Shown here: piece after piece, positions 17,533 to 27,053 of the stretch | How the letters are laid out: every line of letters starts with the position of its first letter | Position numbering within the stretch: the stretch's first letter is position 1 | Assembly (NCBI GenBank): GCA_018814045.1 | Contig: JAHJAR010000020.1 | Coordinates: 1-46,996, forward strand | Reading direction: 5' to 3' | Length of the DNA stretch: 46,996 nucleotides | Origin: Planctomycetota bacterium | Lineage (GTDB): Bacteria > Planctomycetota > Phycisphaerae > UBA1845 > Fen-1342 | Program-made: the position numbers and the translations under genes | The notes under the pieces: generated by a model | What the model was told of the DNA's origin: nothing | Seen by the model: only the letters and a program-made list of their open reading frames with translations | Database searches by the model: none

Positions 17533-18465
17533 CTACTCACCTGCCGAGACCGCGGGCGGCATTCGCGCGTCGGCGAGCCACAGGAAGGCCAGGACCTGGC
17601 GGATTCTCGGCGGCAGTGCCAGCACCACCGCCAGTCGCGCGAACGGTCGCCCGAGGAAGACCGCGGCGAGACCACCGGCCAAACCAGCGACCGTATTCCA
17701 GGCGATATGCCCGGTTGCCCAGTCGCGCAGGTGCGGGTACTCGGCACACCAGAAGTACCACAGCCCATAGCCCAACACGAGTGGCACCAGGACGGCAGGG
17801 ACGGCGTAGCCCCAACGCGGCCAATGGTGCAGTGCGATCGTCAGCAGCGCAATCAGACCGAAGCCGGCCACGACTGCCAGTCCACGCATCAAGATCATGA
17901 AGAACGTCTGGTGCTCAAACTCCGCGCGCACAGTACGACGCCAGACAGTCGTCGTACCACGGTTGCCGGTGCTGCCGGGCAGAGCCGGCACACTCGGGGC
18001 ACGAACTGTGACGTCCCCGATACGCACAATCTGGTCCGGTGGTGCGGCGGTGGTGTCCGTGCTCGTAGTTGTGGGCGCACTTGCGGCCGGCGGCGGGGCC
18101 GGCGCGACATTGACTGGCCGATAAAACGTCAACTCCTCCAGCATGCCAGCCGTCACCACAAGCTGCGCGCTGCCGAAGCCAAAGACCAGGCCCAGAAGCA
18201 GGAGTATCCAGAAGAACAGCCCAAGCATCCCCAGGCGGTGTAACCAAGCGCGCCCCGCGGTCGTACCGTTTCGTACCGCCTGAAGGCCTCCGCACTCCGG
18301 GCAGCGGCAGAGCAGTAGTCGCGTGCGGGTGTCACGCCTGACCGGCTGCGTGTGCAGGTTGTAGCCACACCCGTCGCAGAACCAGTCCGTCTCCAGGCGG
18401 GCGACCGCGGGCTGGCGGTCGAAGTCCTCCGGGGAGCCGGGCTCTGTCGCTGGCTGCTCAGCCAC
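17533..18465 (-). CDS. Membrane protein with N-terminal zinc ribbon, unknown function
   Basis: 310 residues. A zinc ribbon at about 28-60 (CDGCGYNLHTQ ... CRCPECGG) precedes four or five hydrophobic segments, with a Thr/Pro/Ala-rich loop between the first and second that is probably extracytoplasmic. A GTG at 18465 was chosen because GGAGG lies seven bases upstream; the longer frame to 18720 adds only Arg-rich sequence. Zinc-ribbon membrane proteins of this style recur in planctomycetes and again here at 30022-31425. No function is recognised. The tail converges on the coiled-coil gene. Confidence 0.7.
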   Translation of the reverse strand: MAEQPATEPGSPEDFDRQPAVARLETDWFCDGCGYNLHTQPVRRDTRTRLLLCRCPECGGLQAVRNGTTAGRAWLHRLGMLGLFFWILLLLGLVFGFGSAQLVVTAGMLEELTFYRPVNVAPAPPPAASAPTTTSTDTTAAPPDQIVRIGDVTVRAPSVPALPGSTGNRGTTTVWRRTVRAEFEHQTFFMILMRGLAVVAGFGLIALLTIALHHWPRWGYAVPAVLVPLVLGYGLWYFWCAEYPHLRDWATGHIAWNTVAGLAGGLAAVFLGRPFARLAVVLALPPRIRQVLAFLWLADARMPPAVSAGE

Positions 18466-18726
18466 GTCTGGTCCTCCTGCGGATCGGGAACGCCCACGCG
18501 CGCGCGGCGCGCAGCGCACCACACCGGCGTCACCGCGCGGACGCGCCCGACGAGGAATTCGCGTGTGTCGGGCGAATCTTCGCCTGATTGTCGGAAGGCC
18601 ATTCTGGCCCCAGATCCCGGCGAATGCCAGCGGCCTGCGAGTCACGCCCGCTCGTGCGAGTTGCCGGCAAGCGTGTGCGCGGCGAAGGCGTTTGCCGGGG
18701 CTGTGGGCTGTTGCTAGCATTCAGTC

Positions 18727-19437
18727 ATGGAACCAGACCAAGGCATCACGCCCGCGGACTATCAGCAACTGCCGACCCAGGTTGGGTATGACCGCTGGGC
18801 GTCAATCTACGACGAAGAGGACAATCCGCTGATCGCGCTCGAGGAACCCGAGGTCGCACGGCTGCTCGGCGACGTGCGGGGCCTGACGGTGCTGGATGTG
18901 GGCTGTGGAACGGGCCGGCACGCGCTGCGGCTCGCGGAGGCGGGCGCATCAGTCACGGCGGTCGATTTCTCCGAGGGGATGTTGAACCAGGCGCTGGCCA
19001 AGCGGACCACCTGTGACGTGACCTTCGCGCAGCACGACGTGCAGACCCGGCTGCCATTCGAAGATGGGGCCTTTGACCGCGTGCTCTCCGCCCTTGTGCT
19101 GGAGCACATCGCGGATCCCACCGCGTTCCTGGGCGAACTGGGCCGCGTGTGTCACCCAAGCGGGTTTGTCGTCGTGTCAGCAATGCACCCCGCGATGATG
19201 CTGCGGGGAATCACCGCACGCTTCACAGACCCGGAATCGGGCCGGGAGACGCGGCCGCAGAGCTATCCGCACCAGGTGTCCGACTACGTCATGGCCGCCG
19301 TGGGCGCCGGCCTGAGCATCGATCAGATCTCCGAGCATGTCGTTCTGGAAAGTCTGGCGGCGCGCATGGAACGCGCTCGGCGGTATCTGGGCTGGCCGAT
19401 GCTGATGATGCTGCGGCTGCGGCCAGGGTCGGCGTGA
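18727..19437 (+). CDS. Class I SAM-dependent methyltransferase
   Basis: 236 residues. SAM-binding motif I is LTVLDVGCGTGRHALRL (about 53-69), followed by the acidic VTAVDFS, then FDRVLSALVLEHIADP and a post-I strand, as in UbiE/BioC-type methyltransferases. The N-terminal YDRWASIYDEEDNPL is common in this group. Substrate is not assignable. It converges on rpoD with only 18 bases between. Confidence 0.85.
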   Translation: MEPDQGITPADYQQLPTQVGYDRWASIYDEEDNPLIALEEPEVARLLGDVRGLTVLDVGCGTGRHALRLAEAGASVTAVDFSEGMLNQALAKRTTCDVTFAQHDVQTRLPFEDGAFDRVLSALVLEHIADPTAFLGELGRVCHPSGFVVVSAMHPAMMLRGITARFTDPESGRETRPQSYPHQVSDYVMAAVGAGLSIDQISEHVVLESLAARMERARRYLGWPMLMMLRLRPGSA

Positions 19438-19455
19438 CCAGCTCGGGCGGCCGGC

Positions 19456-21138
19456 TTACGTCGCCTTGATGCGATCGAGGAAGCCTTCCAATTTGCGCGA
19501 GCGGACCGGGTGCTGTAGCTTGCGGATCGCCTTGGCCTCGACCTGGCGGACGCGCTCGCGAGTCACCTTGAAGATCTTGCCGACTTCCTCGAGCGTGTAG
19601 GTGTAGCCATCGCCGATGCCGTAGCGCAGCTTGATGATCTCGCGCTCGCGGTAGGTCAGGGTCTTCAGCACACCTTCGATGCGGTCCTTGAGCATCTCGC
19701 CGCTGGCGGTCATGACCGGCGATTCAGCCTTCTCATCCTCGATGAAATCGCCGAAGTAGGAGTCTTCGCTCTCGCCCACCGGGCGGTCGAGCGAGATCGG
19801 GTGACGGCTGATCTTCATCACGCGGCGTGCCTCGCCGACGGGCATGTCGGCCTGCCGGGCGACCTCTTCGATGGTTGGCTCACGGCCGAGCGCCTGGAGC
19901 AACTGCTTGCTGATGTTGCGCAGCCGGCTCATGGTCTCGATCATGTGCACGGGGATACGGATCGTGCGGGCATGGTCTGCGATGGCCCGGGTGATCGCCT
20001 GGCGGATCCACCACGTAGCGTACGTGCTGAACTTGTAGCCCCGCCGGTATTCATACTTGTCAACGGCGCGCATCAAGCCGGTGTTGCCCTCCTGAATGAT
20101 GTCCAGAAAGGCCAGACCGCGGTTGCGGTACTTCTTCGCGATCGACACCACCAGCCGCAGGTTGCCCCCAGCCAGACGCCGCTTGGCCTCCTCGTACTCA
20201 CCGAAGACGTTCTGGCCGTCGTCAACGCGGCGGCGCAGGTCGGCCGGAAGCTCCACGACCAAGCCGATCAGACCGTGCAGCTCCTCCTTCATCGCGTCAG
20301 CTTCTTCGCGCGGAAGTGATTTGCCGCGTTTTTTCAGCTCGGCCTCCAGCGATTCCATTTTGGTGACCATCGCGGTGAGCTTGCGCATCATCGGGGTCAC
20401 GCGGCTGGTACGCAGCGAAAGCTCTTCCAGGAGCGTTACGGCGCGGCGGCGGCGCTGGGCCATGCGGTTTTGCGCCTCGGTGCGGGCGGCGGCCGATGTC
20501 CGTCCGTCGCGTGTCAGGCTCCAGTCGGCCCGGTTAAGCTCGATGAGCTTGCGGACCGTTGCGAGGTTCGTCGGCAGGCGCTGCATGATGGTCGTCTTGG
20601 CCATGCTCTCGGTAGTCGAGATTTTCATGGTCCGATCGAACGGCATGCGACTATCGGCCACAGCCTGCATCGTGTCCACCGCAGTCTGCATGCAGAAGTC
20701 GTTTTCGAGCACCTTGCGGCGAAACGCCATACGCGTGAGTTCGATCTTCTTGGCCAGAGCGATCTCTTCTTCCCGCGTCAGCAGCGGGATTTCACCCATC
20801 TGGGTCAGGTACATGCGCACCGGGTCATCGATACGCCGGGCCGTGGCCTCGGCCAGATCGACTTCCGTGACTTCGTCGAGGCTATCGCCACCTTCGAGCT
20901 TTCCGGGACGTTTGCGACGGGCGTCGCGCAGCTTGTCGGCTTCGATCTCATCGATCATCTGGATGCCGTGCTGCTCGATCCGGTTCAGTACGCTCTCGAG
21001 TTTGTCAGGCGAGACGGCCTCGTCGGGAAGGGTCTCGTTGAGCTCTTCCCAAGTCAGATACTTGCGCGTCTTACCAAGCTTGATCAACTCGCTGACGCTC
21101 TGCTCGATCGGGTCGATGTCTGTTCCGTGCACCACCAT
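19456..21138 (-). CDS. rpoD: Primary sigma factor (RpoD/SigA, sigma-70)
   Basis: 560 residues. Region 1.1 is at the N-terminus (about 5-75), region 1.2 reads [21 protein letters not shown], region 2 contains [40 protein letters not shown] (read in parts) and [19 protein letters not shown], region 3 [17 protein letters not shown], and region 4 ends [27 protein letters not shown] site precedes the ATG. It follows dnaG by 152 bases in the classic macromolecular synthesis order, without rpsU. Confidence 0.97.
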   Translation of the reverse strand: MVVHGTDIDPIEQSVSELIKLGKTRKYLTWEELNETLPDEAVSPDKLESVLNRIEQHGIQMIDEIEADKLRDARRKRPGKLEGGDSLDEVTEVDLAEATARRIDDPVRMYLTQMGEIPLLTREEEIALAKKIELTRMAFRRKVLENDFCMQTAVDTMQAVADSRMPFDRTMKISTTESMAKTTIMQRLPTNLATVRKLIELNRADWSLTRDGRTSAAARTEAQNRMAQRRRRAVTLLEELSLRTSRVTPMMRKLTAMVTKMESLEAELKKRGKSLPREEADAMKEELHGLIGLVVELPADLRRRVDDGQNVFGEYEEAKRRLAGGNLRLVVSIAKKYRNRGLAFLDIIQEGNTGLMRAVDKYEYRRGYKFSTYATWWIRQAITRAIADHARTIRIPVHMIETMSRLRNISKQLLQALGREPTIEEVARQADMPVGEARRVMKISRHPISLDRPVGESEDSYFGDFIEDEKAESPVMTASGEMLKDRIEGVLKTLTYREREIIKLRYGIGDGYTYTLEEVGKIFKVTRERVRQVEAKAIRKLQHPVRSRKLEGFLDRIKAT

Positions 21139-21290
21139 TCATACTCTCCATTGCGACAGTACGACGAGCAGCGCGGCTGGTTCTGCGGCGAACGGCAGGT
21201 GCGTCGTCCGGCATCTGTCAGAACCGTGCCTGCTTGCTTACTGCACTCCTACTGCCACCAGCCGCCGCGGCCAGGCACACCACCCAATGA

Positions 21291-23126
21291 CTATGGGGTA
21301 TTCGTGGTGTTCCAGCGTTCTTCGGCGGCCAAAACCGCATGTTGGCGACGGGCCACATCCAGGAATGCGCGGAATGCTTCGTCCGCGTCCGCGTCCGTGG
21401 TTTCCGTCTGTCGCAAACCCACGCGCAGATCGCCCATGCGCAGGAGGTCTAACTCCGAAACAAGGCGCTCGTACGCCGAGCGAAGAACCTCCGCCAGGAG
21501 TGCGCCCTGCTTCACGCGAGCTGAGGCGCGGCTCACCAACTCGCACAAGGCCGCCTCGTCGCAGTTTTCCACCACATCGGCCCGCGTGTACTCACCCGAT
21601 TCTTCGGCCAGCCGGCAACACGTGGCAGAAAGCCGCTTCCACGTGTCGCAATAGCCGATGGCCCTGTCGAATGCGTCGCCGACGTCAGCGATCGCGCCGG
21701 CGTCGGCCAGCATTACGCCAAAAACGTCCTCGACCGCCACCACCAAACCGGTCGGCAAGCCTCGGACGGCGGACTCGTAGTCCGAGTAGTTGGGCGCCTC
21801 ATTGGCTGGCGAGGGCCCGGAACGGCGGGCGTCCGATCTGGCGCGCGCCAGTAGCTCATAAACCGTAGCAGCCGGAAGCGACAACAGCTCGCTCAGGCGT
21901 GCAACTAGCAAGCCTTGTTCCAGTGGGTCGATTCCACCGGCGGCGCTCACGCCGCCGACGAATCTCAGGTACTCCTCAACGGCTGCCCGGCGACCGCGTT
22001 CGCCCGCTGCGCCGAGCGTTCTAACTGTTAGCCGCCACTTGAATTGTAGCGCCTCGGTGGCAGTGTTCAACGCCGCCTTGAAACCACTCGCCCCGGACGT
22101 CACCACGCAATCCGCCGGATCCTGTCCAGGTTCCAGAACCACCACGCGCACTGTGATGCGGTTCCGCAAAGCCGTCTCTACCGCGCGCTCTGCTGCCAGT
22201 ACGCCGGCCTGATCGCCGTCAAAGCATAAGATCAGACTATCGGCCAACGGGCGTATGAGCTTCACATGAGCGTCTGTCAATGCGGTGCCAAGCGTGGCGA
22301 CGACGTGCTCGAAACCGTGCTGGTAGAGCAAAACGGCGTCCATGTAACCTTCGACGACGATGGCTTCGCGGTGTCGCTCGATGGCGCGGCGCGCAACGTC
22401 GAGCCCGTACAACACGCGTGACTTGCTGAACAGCGCCGTCTCGGGCGAGTTCAGATACTTGGCTGGATCATCGCCCAGGGCACGCCCGCCGAACGCAACC
22501 GGTCGACCCAGGGCATCACAGATCGGGAAGATCAGTCGGTCGCGGAAACGGTCGTAAGTTCTTCCGCTGTCGTTAGTTACCGTCAGCCCCGCCTGCTGGA
22601 GCACGTCGGGTGTCAGGCCGGCGCGGCCGGCCGCGCCGCATATGTTGTCCCAGCCGGCAGCGGCGTGGCCGAGGCCACGCTGCTGGATTGTCTCGTCGCT
22701 CAAGCCGCGGCGGCGGGCGTATTCGAAAGCCTTTCGCCCGCCAGGGGTCTTGTGTAGGTTGTCTTGAAAGTGCGTTCTGGCCCACGTGAGGGCTTTCCGA
22801 TACTGCTCGCGACGACTGGCAGTCTGGCGATCCACGGGCGCGATGCGCGCGTCGATCCCGGCCCGTTTGGCCAGAACGCTGAGCGCCTCGCGGAAATCGA
22901 CCCGCTCACGCAATTGGACAAACTTGATCACGTCGCCGCCAGCGCCGCACGACCAGCATTTGAAGATCTGCTTCGTCGGATTGACGGACATGGAGGGCTT
23001 GTGGTCTGGGTGGAAGGGGCAGAGTCCGATGAACTCCTTGCCACGGCGTGTCAAAACGACGCGTTCGCCTATGACCTCAACGATGTCGATAGACTCTAAA
23101 ACTTTGTCTTTCAAAGAATTATGCAT
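21291..23126 (-). CDS. dnaG: DNA primase
   Basis: 611 residues. It makes RNA primers at the replication fork. The N-terminal CHC2-type zinc finger is C36PFH39...C57WSC60; the RNA polymerase core follows with DRLIFPICDALGRPVAFGGRAL, and the TOPRIM segment has VVEGYMDAV and LILCFDGDQAG. The C-terminal part is a divergent helicase-binding region. The ATG at 23126 was chosen because homology begins at once (SLKDKVLESIDIVEVI); no strong Shine-Dalgarno is visible. Transcription probably starts from the promoter at 23230-23258 and may continue into rpoD. Confidence 0.96.
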   Translation of the reverse strand: MHNSLKDKVLESIDIVEVIGERVVLTRRGKEFIGLCPFHPDHKPSMSVNPTKQIFKCWSCGAGGDVIKFVQLRERVDFREALSVLAKRAGIDARIAPVDRQTASRREQYRKALTWARTHFQDNLHKTPGGRKAFEYARRRGLSDETIQQRGLGHAAAGWDNICGAAGRAGLTPDVLQQAGLTVTNDSGRTYDRFRDRLIFPICDALGRPVAFGGRALGDDPAKYLNSPETALFSKSRVLYGLDVARRAIERHREAIVVEGYMDAVLLYQHGFEHVVATLGTALTDAHVKLIRPLADSLILCFDGDQAGVLAAERAVETALRNRITVRVVVLEPGQDPADCVVTSGASGFKAALNTATEALQFKWRLTVRTLGAAGERGRRAAVEEYLRFVGGVSAAGGIDPLEQGLLVARLSELLSLPAATVYELLARARSDARRSGPSPANEAPNYSDYESAVRGLPTGLVVAVEDVFGVMLADAGAIADVGDAFDRAIGYCDTWKRLSATCCRLAEESGEYTRADVVENCDEAALCELVSRASARVKQGALLAEVLRSAYERLVSELDLLRMGDLRVGLRQTETTDADADEAFRAFLDVARRQHAVLAAEERWNTTNTP

Positions 23127-23603
23127 GAAGGTAGGGTTTTCGCTATCGACACACCGCGTCCACTCACCGCTCGTGTCCGCAGCCGCCCGCTTCCGAACGC
23201 CGACGCCGTATTTGGCGCATATTAATCTCAGTATACACCCAGTTTCAACCCAGGTCAATTATTCCCGGACTTCCGATCGCTGTGGACATCTTGTTAAGTA
23301 GTTGTCAATAAGAGAATTATGAGAACGGTGCGGCGCAGCTCTTGACCGGGAGCGGCACCTGGCGCTGGGGACCGGTCAATGGCGGCGTTGACCTCGGATG
23401 GGCCTGATCCCAGGCTCACCGCGCGGTTCCCGCTGGGACACGTTGGAACCTGCGGGGCGCGCGAGCGTTGCGGACAGACTGCGGTGCGACTTGCCCCAGA
23501 ATGGAGGGCGGACTAAAAGCCAGCTTCGAGGTCCGGTCCAGCCGCGTGGCTTCGGGCGCGCAGGTGCGCCGGATGCCGCAGAGGCGTCGGCGAGGGTGTT
23601 CGG
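23127..23603. other. Divergent intergenic region between dnaG and the glycosyltransferase
   Basis: The left part (23127-23330) is unusually AT-rich for this window and holds the dnaG promoter. The rest has open frames on both strands that look like GC-rich shadows. No gene or repeat was recognised. Confidence 0.5.
23230..23258 (-). promoter_or_regulatory. Sigma-70-type promoter for dnaG (and probably rpoD)
   Basis: On the minus strand TTGACC at 23258-23253 and TATACT at 23235-23230 are separated by exactly 17 bases. The predicted start near 23223 leaves a leader of roughly 97 bases before the dnaG ATG. Confidence 0.6.
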
Positions 23604-25127
23604 GTGGCCACTCAGCCCATGTGGAGCGAGAACGGCACGAAATCGCCAGAATCGTCTGAGCGGGCCAAGGATGGGAATCCGGCGCGTTTGCGCGGGGTCG
23701 TGCTGACGGCGTGTGTCCTGGGGGGATTGCTGATCCGGGGGTTGTTGATCGTGGCCGCACCGGGACACGGGTACCTGGCGGATCATGTCGACCTGATGGC
23801 GTGGGCGGAATACGCGCGCGTGCATGGACCCTACCGGCTGTATGACCTCCCGCCTGACACTCAGATCGCCGTGAATGTGCCGCCACGTTTGGCCGGCGAG
23901 TACCGCGTGCTGCCGGGTCAGGTGCTGAACGTATGCAACTATCCGCCGGCGGCCTGCTACGTTTTCTGGTTGCAGGGCTGGTTGTGGCGCGGCGTGGACG
24001 ACCGGAGGCTGGAGGTGCGCGGGCCGGATGGCCAGGCGGGCTCCGCGCTCCCGGTGGTCAACACTGTGGCGGCGCGGCTGGTGAATGCCTTGCCGAGCGT
24101 GGCCGCGGATCTGCTCATGGCGGTGGGTGTGCTGTTGCTGGTGCGGGTGAGTGGTCGGGGACAGGGGGGAAGCGGCGCGGAACTGGCGGCTTTCGCGCTG
24201 GTGGTCTTTGCGCCGCCGATCCTGCTCGTATCGTGTTTCTGGAACCAGACCGACGCATGGGTGACGTGCCTGCTGGTCTGGTGTCTGTACAGCCTGCTGC
24301 GTCAGCGGTTCTGCCTGGCGGGCATCTTGTACGGATTGGCGTTGATGACGAAGCAGCAGGCGCTGCTGTTCGCGCCGGTGCTCGTATATGTCGGGTTGTC
24401 GCTGTGGCTTTCGCGCGGCGGAACGGCGCGTGCGGCCGCGCGGATGGTGCGGATGATTCTGGTCGCGGCGGTGACGATCGTGCTCGTGGCGGCGCCGGTC
24501 TCGATCACTGACAGCAATCGTCCGGGCGGGGGCTGGATGAGGTGGGCCCGGCGCTGCTACGTCGAGTCACTGACTGAGAAGTTCCCGTTTACGACGCTCA
24601 AGGGCTTCAATGTGTGGTGGTTGGACTCGCTGGCGCACGGTCACACGCCCGAGGGGTTGGATCCGAAGGCGAAGGTGCTGGGCGTGAGCAAGGACACGCT
24701 CGGCAAGCTGCTGCTGACAGGCGCGATATTGGCGACGTGGGCGTTGTGTGCGCGGCGTTGGCGCTGGGAGCCGGATGCTTGGGGGGCGTGCGCGTTTCTG
24801 GTGACATACGCGGCGTTTGTGTTGCTGACGCGTATCCACGAGCGGTACATCTATTACTGCCTGCCGTTTCTGATCGCAGTGGCGGTGCGATTCTGGGCGT
24901 GGATTCCCACGTTGATAGCGGTCCTGCTGGTCGGCACGTTTGAGACGACGTGGTTCCTTTGGTACGCAGCTCAGGAAGACTGGCCCGGCATCGCGGGGCA
25001 CTCGGCGGACGTGCGGGCGTGGTCGGGGTTCCTGGCGGTGCTGGCGCTGGGGGCGCTGGTGTATTCGCTGGCGGTGCTGTGGCCGAGTCGTGGCGGCTGT
25101 GCCACTTGCGAGAAGCGCCAGAACTAG
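23604..25127 (+). CDS. Multi-spanning membrane glycosyltransferase, GT-C type
   Basis: 507 residues with about ten hydrophobic helices. An early loop holds acidic residues (ADHVDLMAWAEYAR) and GPYRLYD / CNYPPAACYVFW, and a late one TRIHERYIYYCLPFLI; this pattern is typical of GT-C enzymes that use polyprenyl-phosphate sugars (mannosyltransferase-like). The GTG at 23604 has GAGGG seven bases upstream; an ATG at 23619 is an alternative. The stop TAG shares the palindrome CTAG with the stop of the convergent sirtuin gene. Donor and acceptor are unknown. Confidence 0.75.
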   Translation: MATQPMWSENGTKSPESSERAKDGNPARLRGVVLTACVLGGLLIRGLLIVAAPGHGYLADHVDLMAWAEYARVHGPYRLYDLPPDTQIAVNVPPRLAGEYRVLPGQVLNVCNYPPAACYVFWLQGWLWRGVDDRRLEVRGPDGQAGSALPVVNTVAARLVNALPSVAADLLMAVGVLLLVRVSGRGQGGSGAELAAFALVVFAPPILLVSCFWNQTDAWVTCLLVWCLYSLLRQRFCLAGILYGLALMTKQQALLFAPVLVYVGLSLWLSRGGTARAAARMVRMILVAAVTIVLVAAPVSITDSNRPGGGWMRWARRCYVESLTEKFPFTTLKGFNVWWLDSLAHGHTPEGLDPKAKVLGVSKDTLGKLLLTGAILATWALCARRWRWEPDAWGACAFLVTYAAFVLLTRIHERYIYYCLPFLIAVAVRFWAWIPTLIAVLLVGTFETTWFLWYAAQEDWPGIAGHSADVRAWSGFLAVLALGALVYSLAVLWPSRGGCATCEKRQN

Positions 25128-25867
25128 GACGCCAGACGGCGCCAGGCGGCGTCGAGGGCGGGCAGAGTTCGCTGGCAGCCGCCGCGCAGGCACACGTCGG
25201 CGAGGTAAGAGAGCTCGGTTGGGTTGGGGTTCACTTCGATGACGTAGGCGCCGTGGGCCTTGGCGGCGTCGACAAGCGAGGCCGCTGGCTGCACGACTCC
25301 GCTGGTGCCGACGACCACCATGGTATCGCAGCGCTGGGCGGCGAAGAAGGCGGCGTCGAGCGCGCCGGGCGGCAGTGCTTCGCCGAACCATACGACGCCG
25401 GGCCGCAGGCGCTGGCTGCATTCGGGGCAGTGCGGGTCGGCGCCGAGGTCGTCGAGCCCGATGACTTCGTACTTGCAGCCGGTGCAACGGACGACGTCGA
25501 GCCGCCCATGCAATTCGATTACCTTGGTTGAGCCGGCGCGGTGGTGCAGGCCATCCACGTTCTTCGTGACCAGCGTGAAGTCGGAGACGCGCTCCTCCCA
25601 ATCAGCGAGCACGCGGTGTCCGTCGTGCGGCTCGACCTTGGCCAATTCACGCCGCCTCCAGCGGTACCACTCCCAGACCTTTACGGGATCGCGTTGGAAG
25701 GCCTGCGGGGTGGCAAACTCCTCCGGCTTGACCTTGGTCCACAGGCCGGATTCGTCGCGAAACGTGTCGATGCCCGACTCGGCGGACATGCCGGCACCGG
25801 TGGAAATGCACAGGGAGCTGGTGGAGGCGAGTAGCTGCGCGGCTTGTTCGACGGCGGCTTCATCCAT
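25124..25867 (-). CDS. Sirtuin NAD-dependent protein deacylase (CobB-like)
   Basis: 247 residues. It removes acyl groups from lysines using NAD. Motifs: STGAGMSAESGIDTFRD (NAD binding), TKNVDGLHHRAG, catalytic His120 in ELHG, zinc cysteines 128, 131, 147 and 150 (CTGC...CPEC), and VVVGTSGVVQPAA. Tyr68 and Arg71 (WYRWRR) fit the Y-x-x-R signature of class III sirtuins, which suggests desuccinylase or demalonylase activity as in SIRT5 and E. coli CobB. It is tail-to-tail with the glycosyltransferase, overlapping by four bases. Confidence 0.93.
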   Translation of the reverse strand: MDEAAVEQAAQLLASTSSLCISTGAGMSAESGIDTFRDESGLWTKVKPEEFATPQAFQRDPVKVWEWYRWRRRELAKVEPHDGHRVLADWEERVSDFTLVTKNVDGLHHRAGSTKVIELHGRLDVVRCTGCKYEVIGLDDLGADPHCPECSQRLRPGVVWFGEALPPGALDAAFFAAQRCDTMVVVGTSGVVQPAASLVDAAKAHGAYVIEVNPNPTELSYLADVCLRGGCQRTLPALDAAWRRLAS

Positions 25868-25904
25868 GATGGCTAGTGTAGCGTGTCACGATCACGGTGT
25901 CTTT

Positions 25905-25986
25905 CCGAGCCGCGACCGTGAGGGAGCGGCTGCGTCGAGAACCCGCCGGCACCATTGGCAACCGCTCCCTGACGGTCGCGGCTCGG
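25905..25986. repeat. Dispersed inverted repeat, copy C
   Basis: The best-paired copy: arms 25905-25930 (CCGAGCCGCGACCGTGAGGG...) and 25961-25986 (ACCGCTCCCTGACGGTCGCG...) are 26 bases each and differ at only two positions, with a 30-base loop. It lies between the M50 protease stop and the sirtuin start. Confidence 0.8.
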
Positions 25987-26021
25987 GTTCGCCTGCGATG
26001 CCGTAATTGCGAGACACTACA

Positions 26022-27053
26022 CTAGCGGCGCGCGTTGCGCTCGAACTCCCGTTCGCGCTCTTGGCGCTCGCGCGTGGCGCGTTCGAGCGCTTGGCGCTCG
26101 ACGTAGCTGAGACTCTGGATGCCATGGTCGTGCACTTTGCGGAGAATACGGTCGACTTCGGCGTCCAAGCGCTGGTGCTCGTTGAGCTTGGCTTCCCAGC
26201 CACCGGGATTCGGGTTGACCGGTTCACGCGGGAGGTTGGGCCGCGGCCGAGCCGGGCGCCGGTGACCGCCGAACAGCCGTTCGCGCCAGCTCTTGCCGGC
26301 GCTCTGCTGCCGGAGGGCGTGGGTGGTGAAGTGGTCGTCCTCGGCCAACGCACCGTGCTGGGCGGCCTTCAGGTGTTGATAGGAAGTCATGCCGCCGAAG
26401 ATGGCGATGCCGATCATGATGAAGTGCTGACCGGTCACGCCCCAGATACCGAGGAGAATCGCGCCGGCGATTCCCATCTGGGCCGCGATGAGCGTGGCCC
26501 GCCGTAAGCCCACGATGGGCCAGATGATGCTGCGGAAGAGCTGTCCGCCGTCCAGCGGAAAGACCGGGAGCAGGTTGAAGCAGAGCAGGATGTAGTTGAC
26601 CCGGAAGAACAGCCACACGTAGCCCTGCCACTCGGCCGTCAGCGCCATGGAAGGGCCGGCGAAGGGGTTGGGTGAGACGGCGGTGACCGTGCCGGTGGCC
26701 GCCATCAGGACGGCGGCGCTGACGATGCAGAAGACCACGTTCACCAGCGGCCCGCAGGCGACGGTCACGAATTGCGGCCAGGGGCGCATCGGGGCGCTGG
26801 CGTAGGCCAGGCCGCCCAACGGCCACATGAGGATGTCGTGTGCGTACCCGCCGACGGCGCGGGCGCCCAGGCAGTGCCCAAACTCGTGCACGAGCACGAT
26901 TGTGAACAGCATTACGCAGAAAGCCAACTGACTCTGCCAGTAGGCGCCGGCGGTGATCAGCCAGTATCCCATCAGGACAAAGAACAGCACGTGTACGCGG
27001 ATGGTGACGTCGAAGAGCCGTCCGAGCTTGACCGCTCCGCCGAGAAAGTTCAT
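26022..27053 (-). CDS. Site-2 protease-like membrane metallopeptidase (M50)
   Basis: 343 residues, multi-spanning. The zinc motif VHEFGH (His56, Glu57, His60) is inside a membrane helix and NLLPVFPLDGGQLF supplies the conserved aspartate. No PDZ domain is present; instead a charged helical tail of about 110 residues (RATRERQEREREFERNARR) extends into the cytoplasm. It is like the SpoIVFB branch rather than RseP. Its ATG overlaps the Nudix stop as ATGA, so the two are translationally coupled. Substrate unknown. Confidence 0.88.
   Translation of the reverse strand: MNFLGGAVKLGRLFDVTIRVHVLFFVLMGYWLITAGAYWQSQLAFCVMLFTIVLVHEFGHCLGARAVGGYAHDILMWPLGGLAYASAPMRPWPQFVTVACGPLVNVVFCIVSAAVLMAATGTVTAVSPNPFAGPSMALTAEWQGYVWLFFRVNYILLCFNLLPVFPLDGGQLFRSIIWPIVGLRRATLIAAQMGIAGAILLGIWGVTGQHFIMIGIAIFGGMTSYQHLKAAQHGALAEDDHFTTHALRQQSAGKSWRERLFGGHRRPARPRPNLPREPVNPNPGGWEAKLNEHQRLDAEVDRILRKVHDHGIQSLSYVERQALERATRERQEREREFERNARR

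Noticed and set aside
20096-21868. 590-residue Ser/Arg-rich open frame on the plus strand
   Set aside because: Antisense to rpoD and dnaG; low-complexity sequence without motifs.
23280-23320. DnaA boxes near dnaG (GATGTCCACAG and similar)
   Set aside because: Only one loose match to TTATCCACA was found, without clustering or a dnaA gene; not evidence of an origin.
23376-23886. Overlapping minus-strand frames before the glycosyltransferase
   Set aside because: No ribosome site, no recognisable domains, and overlap with the well-supported glycosyltransferase start.
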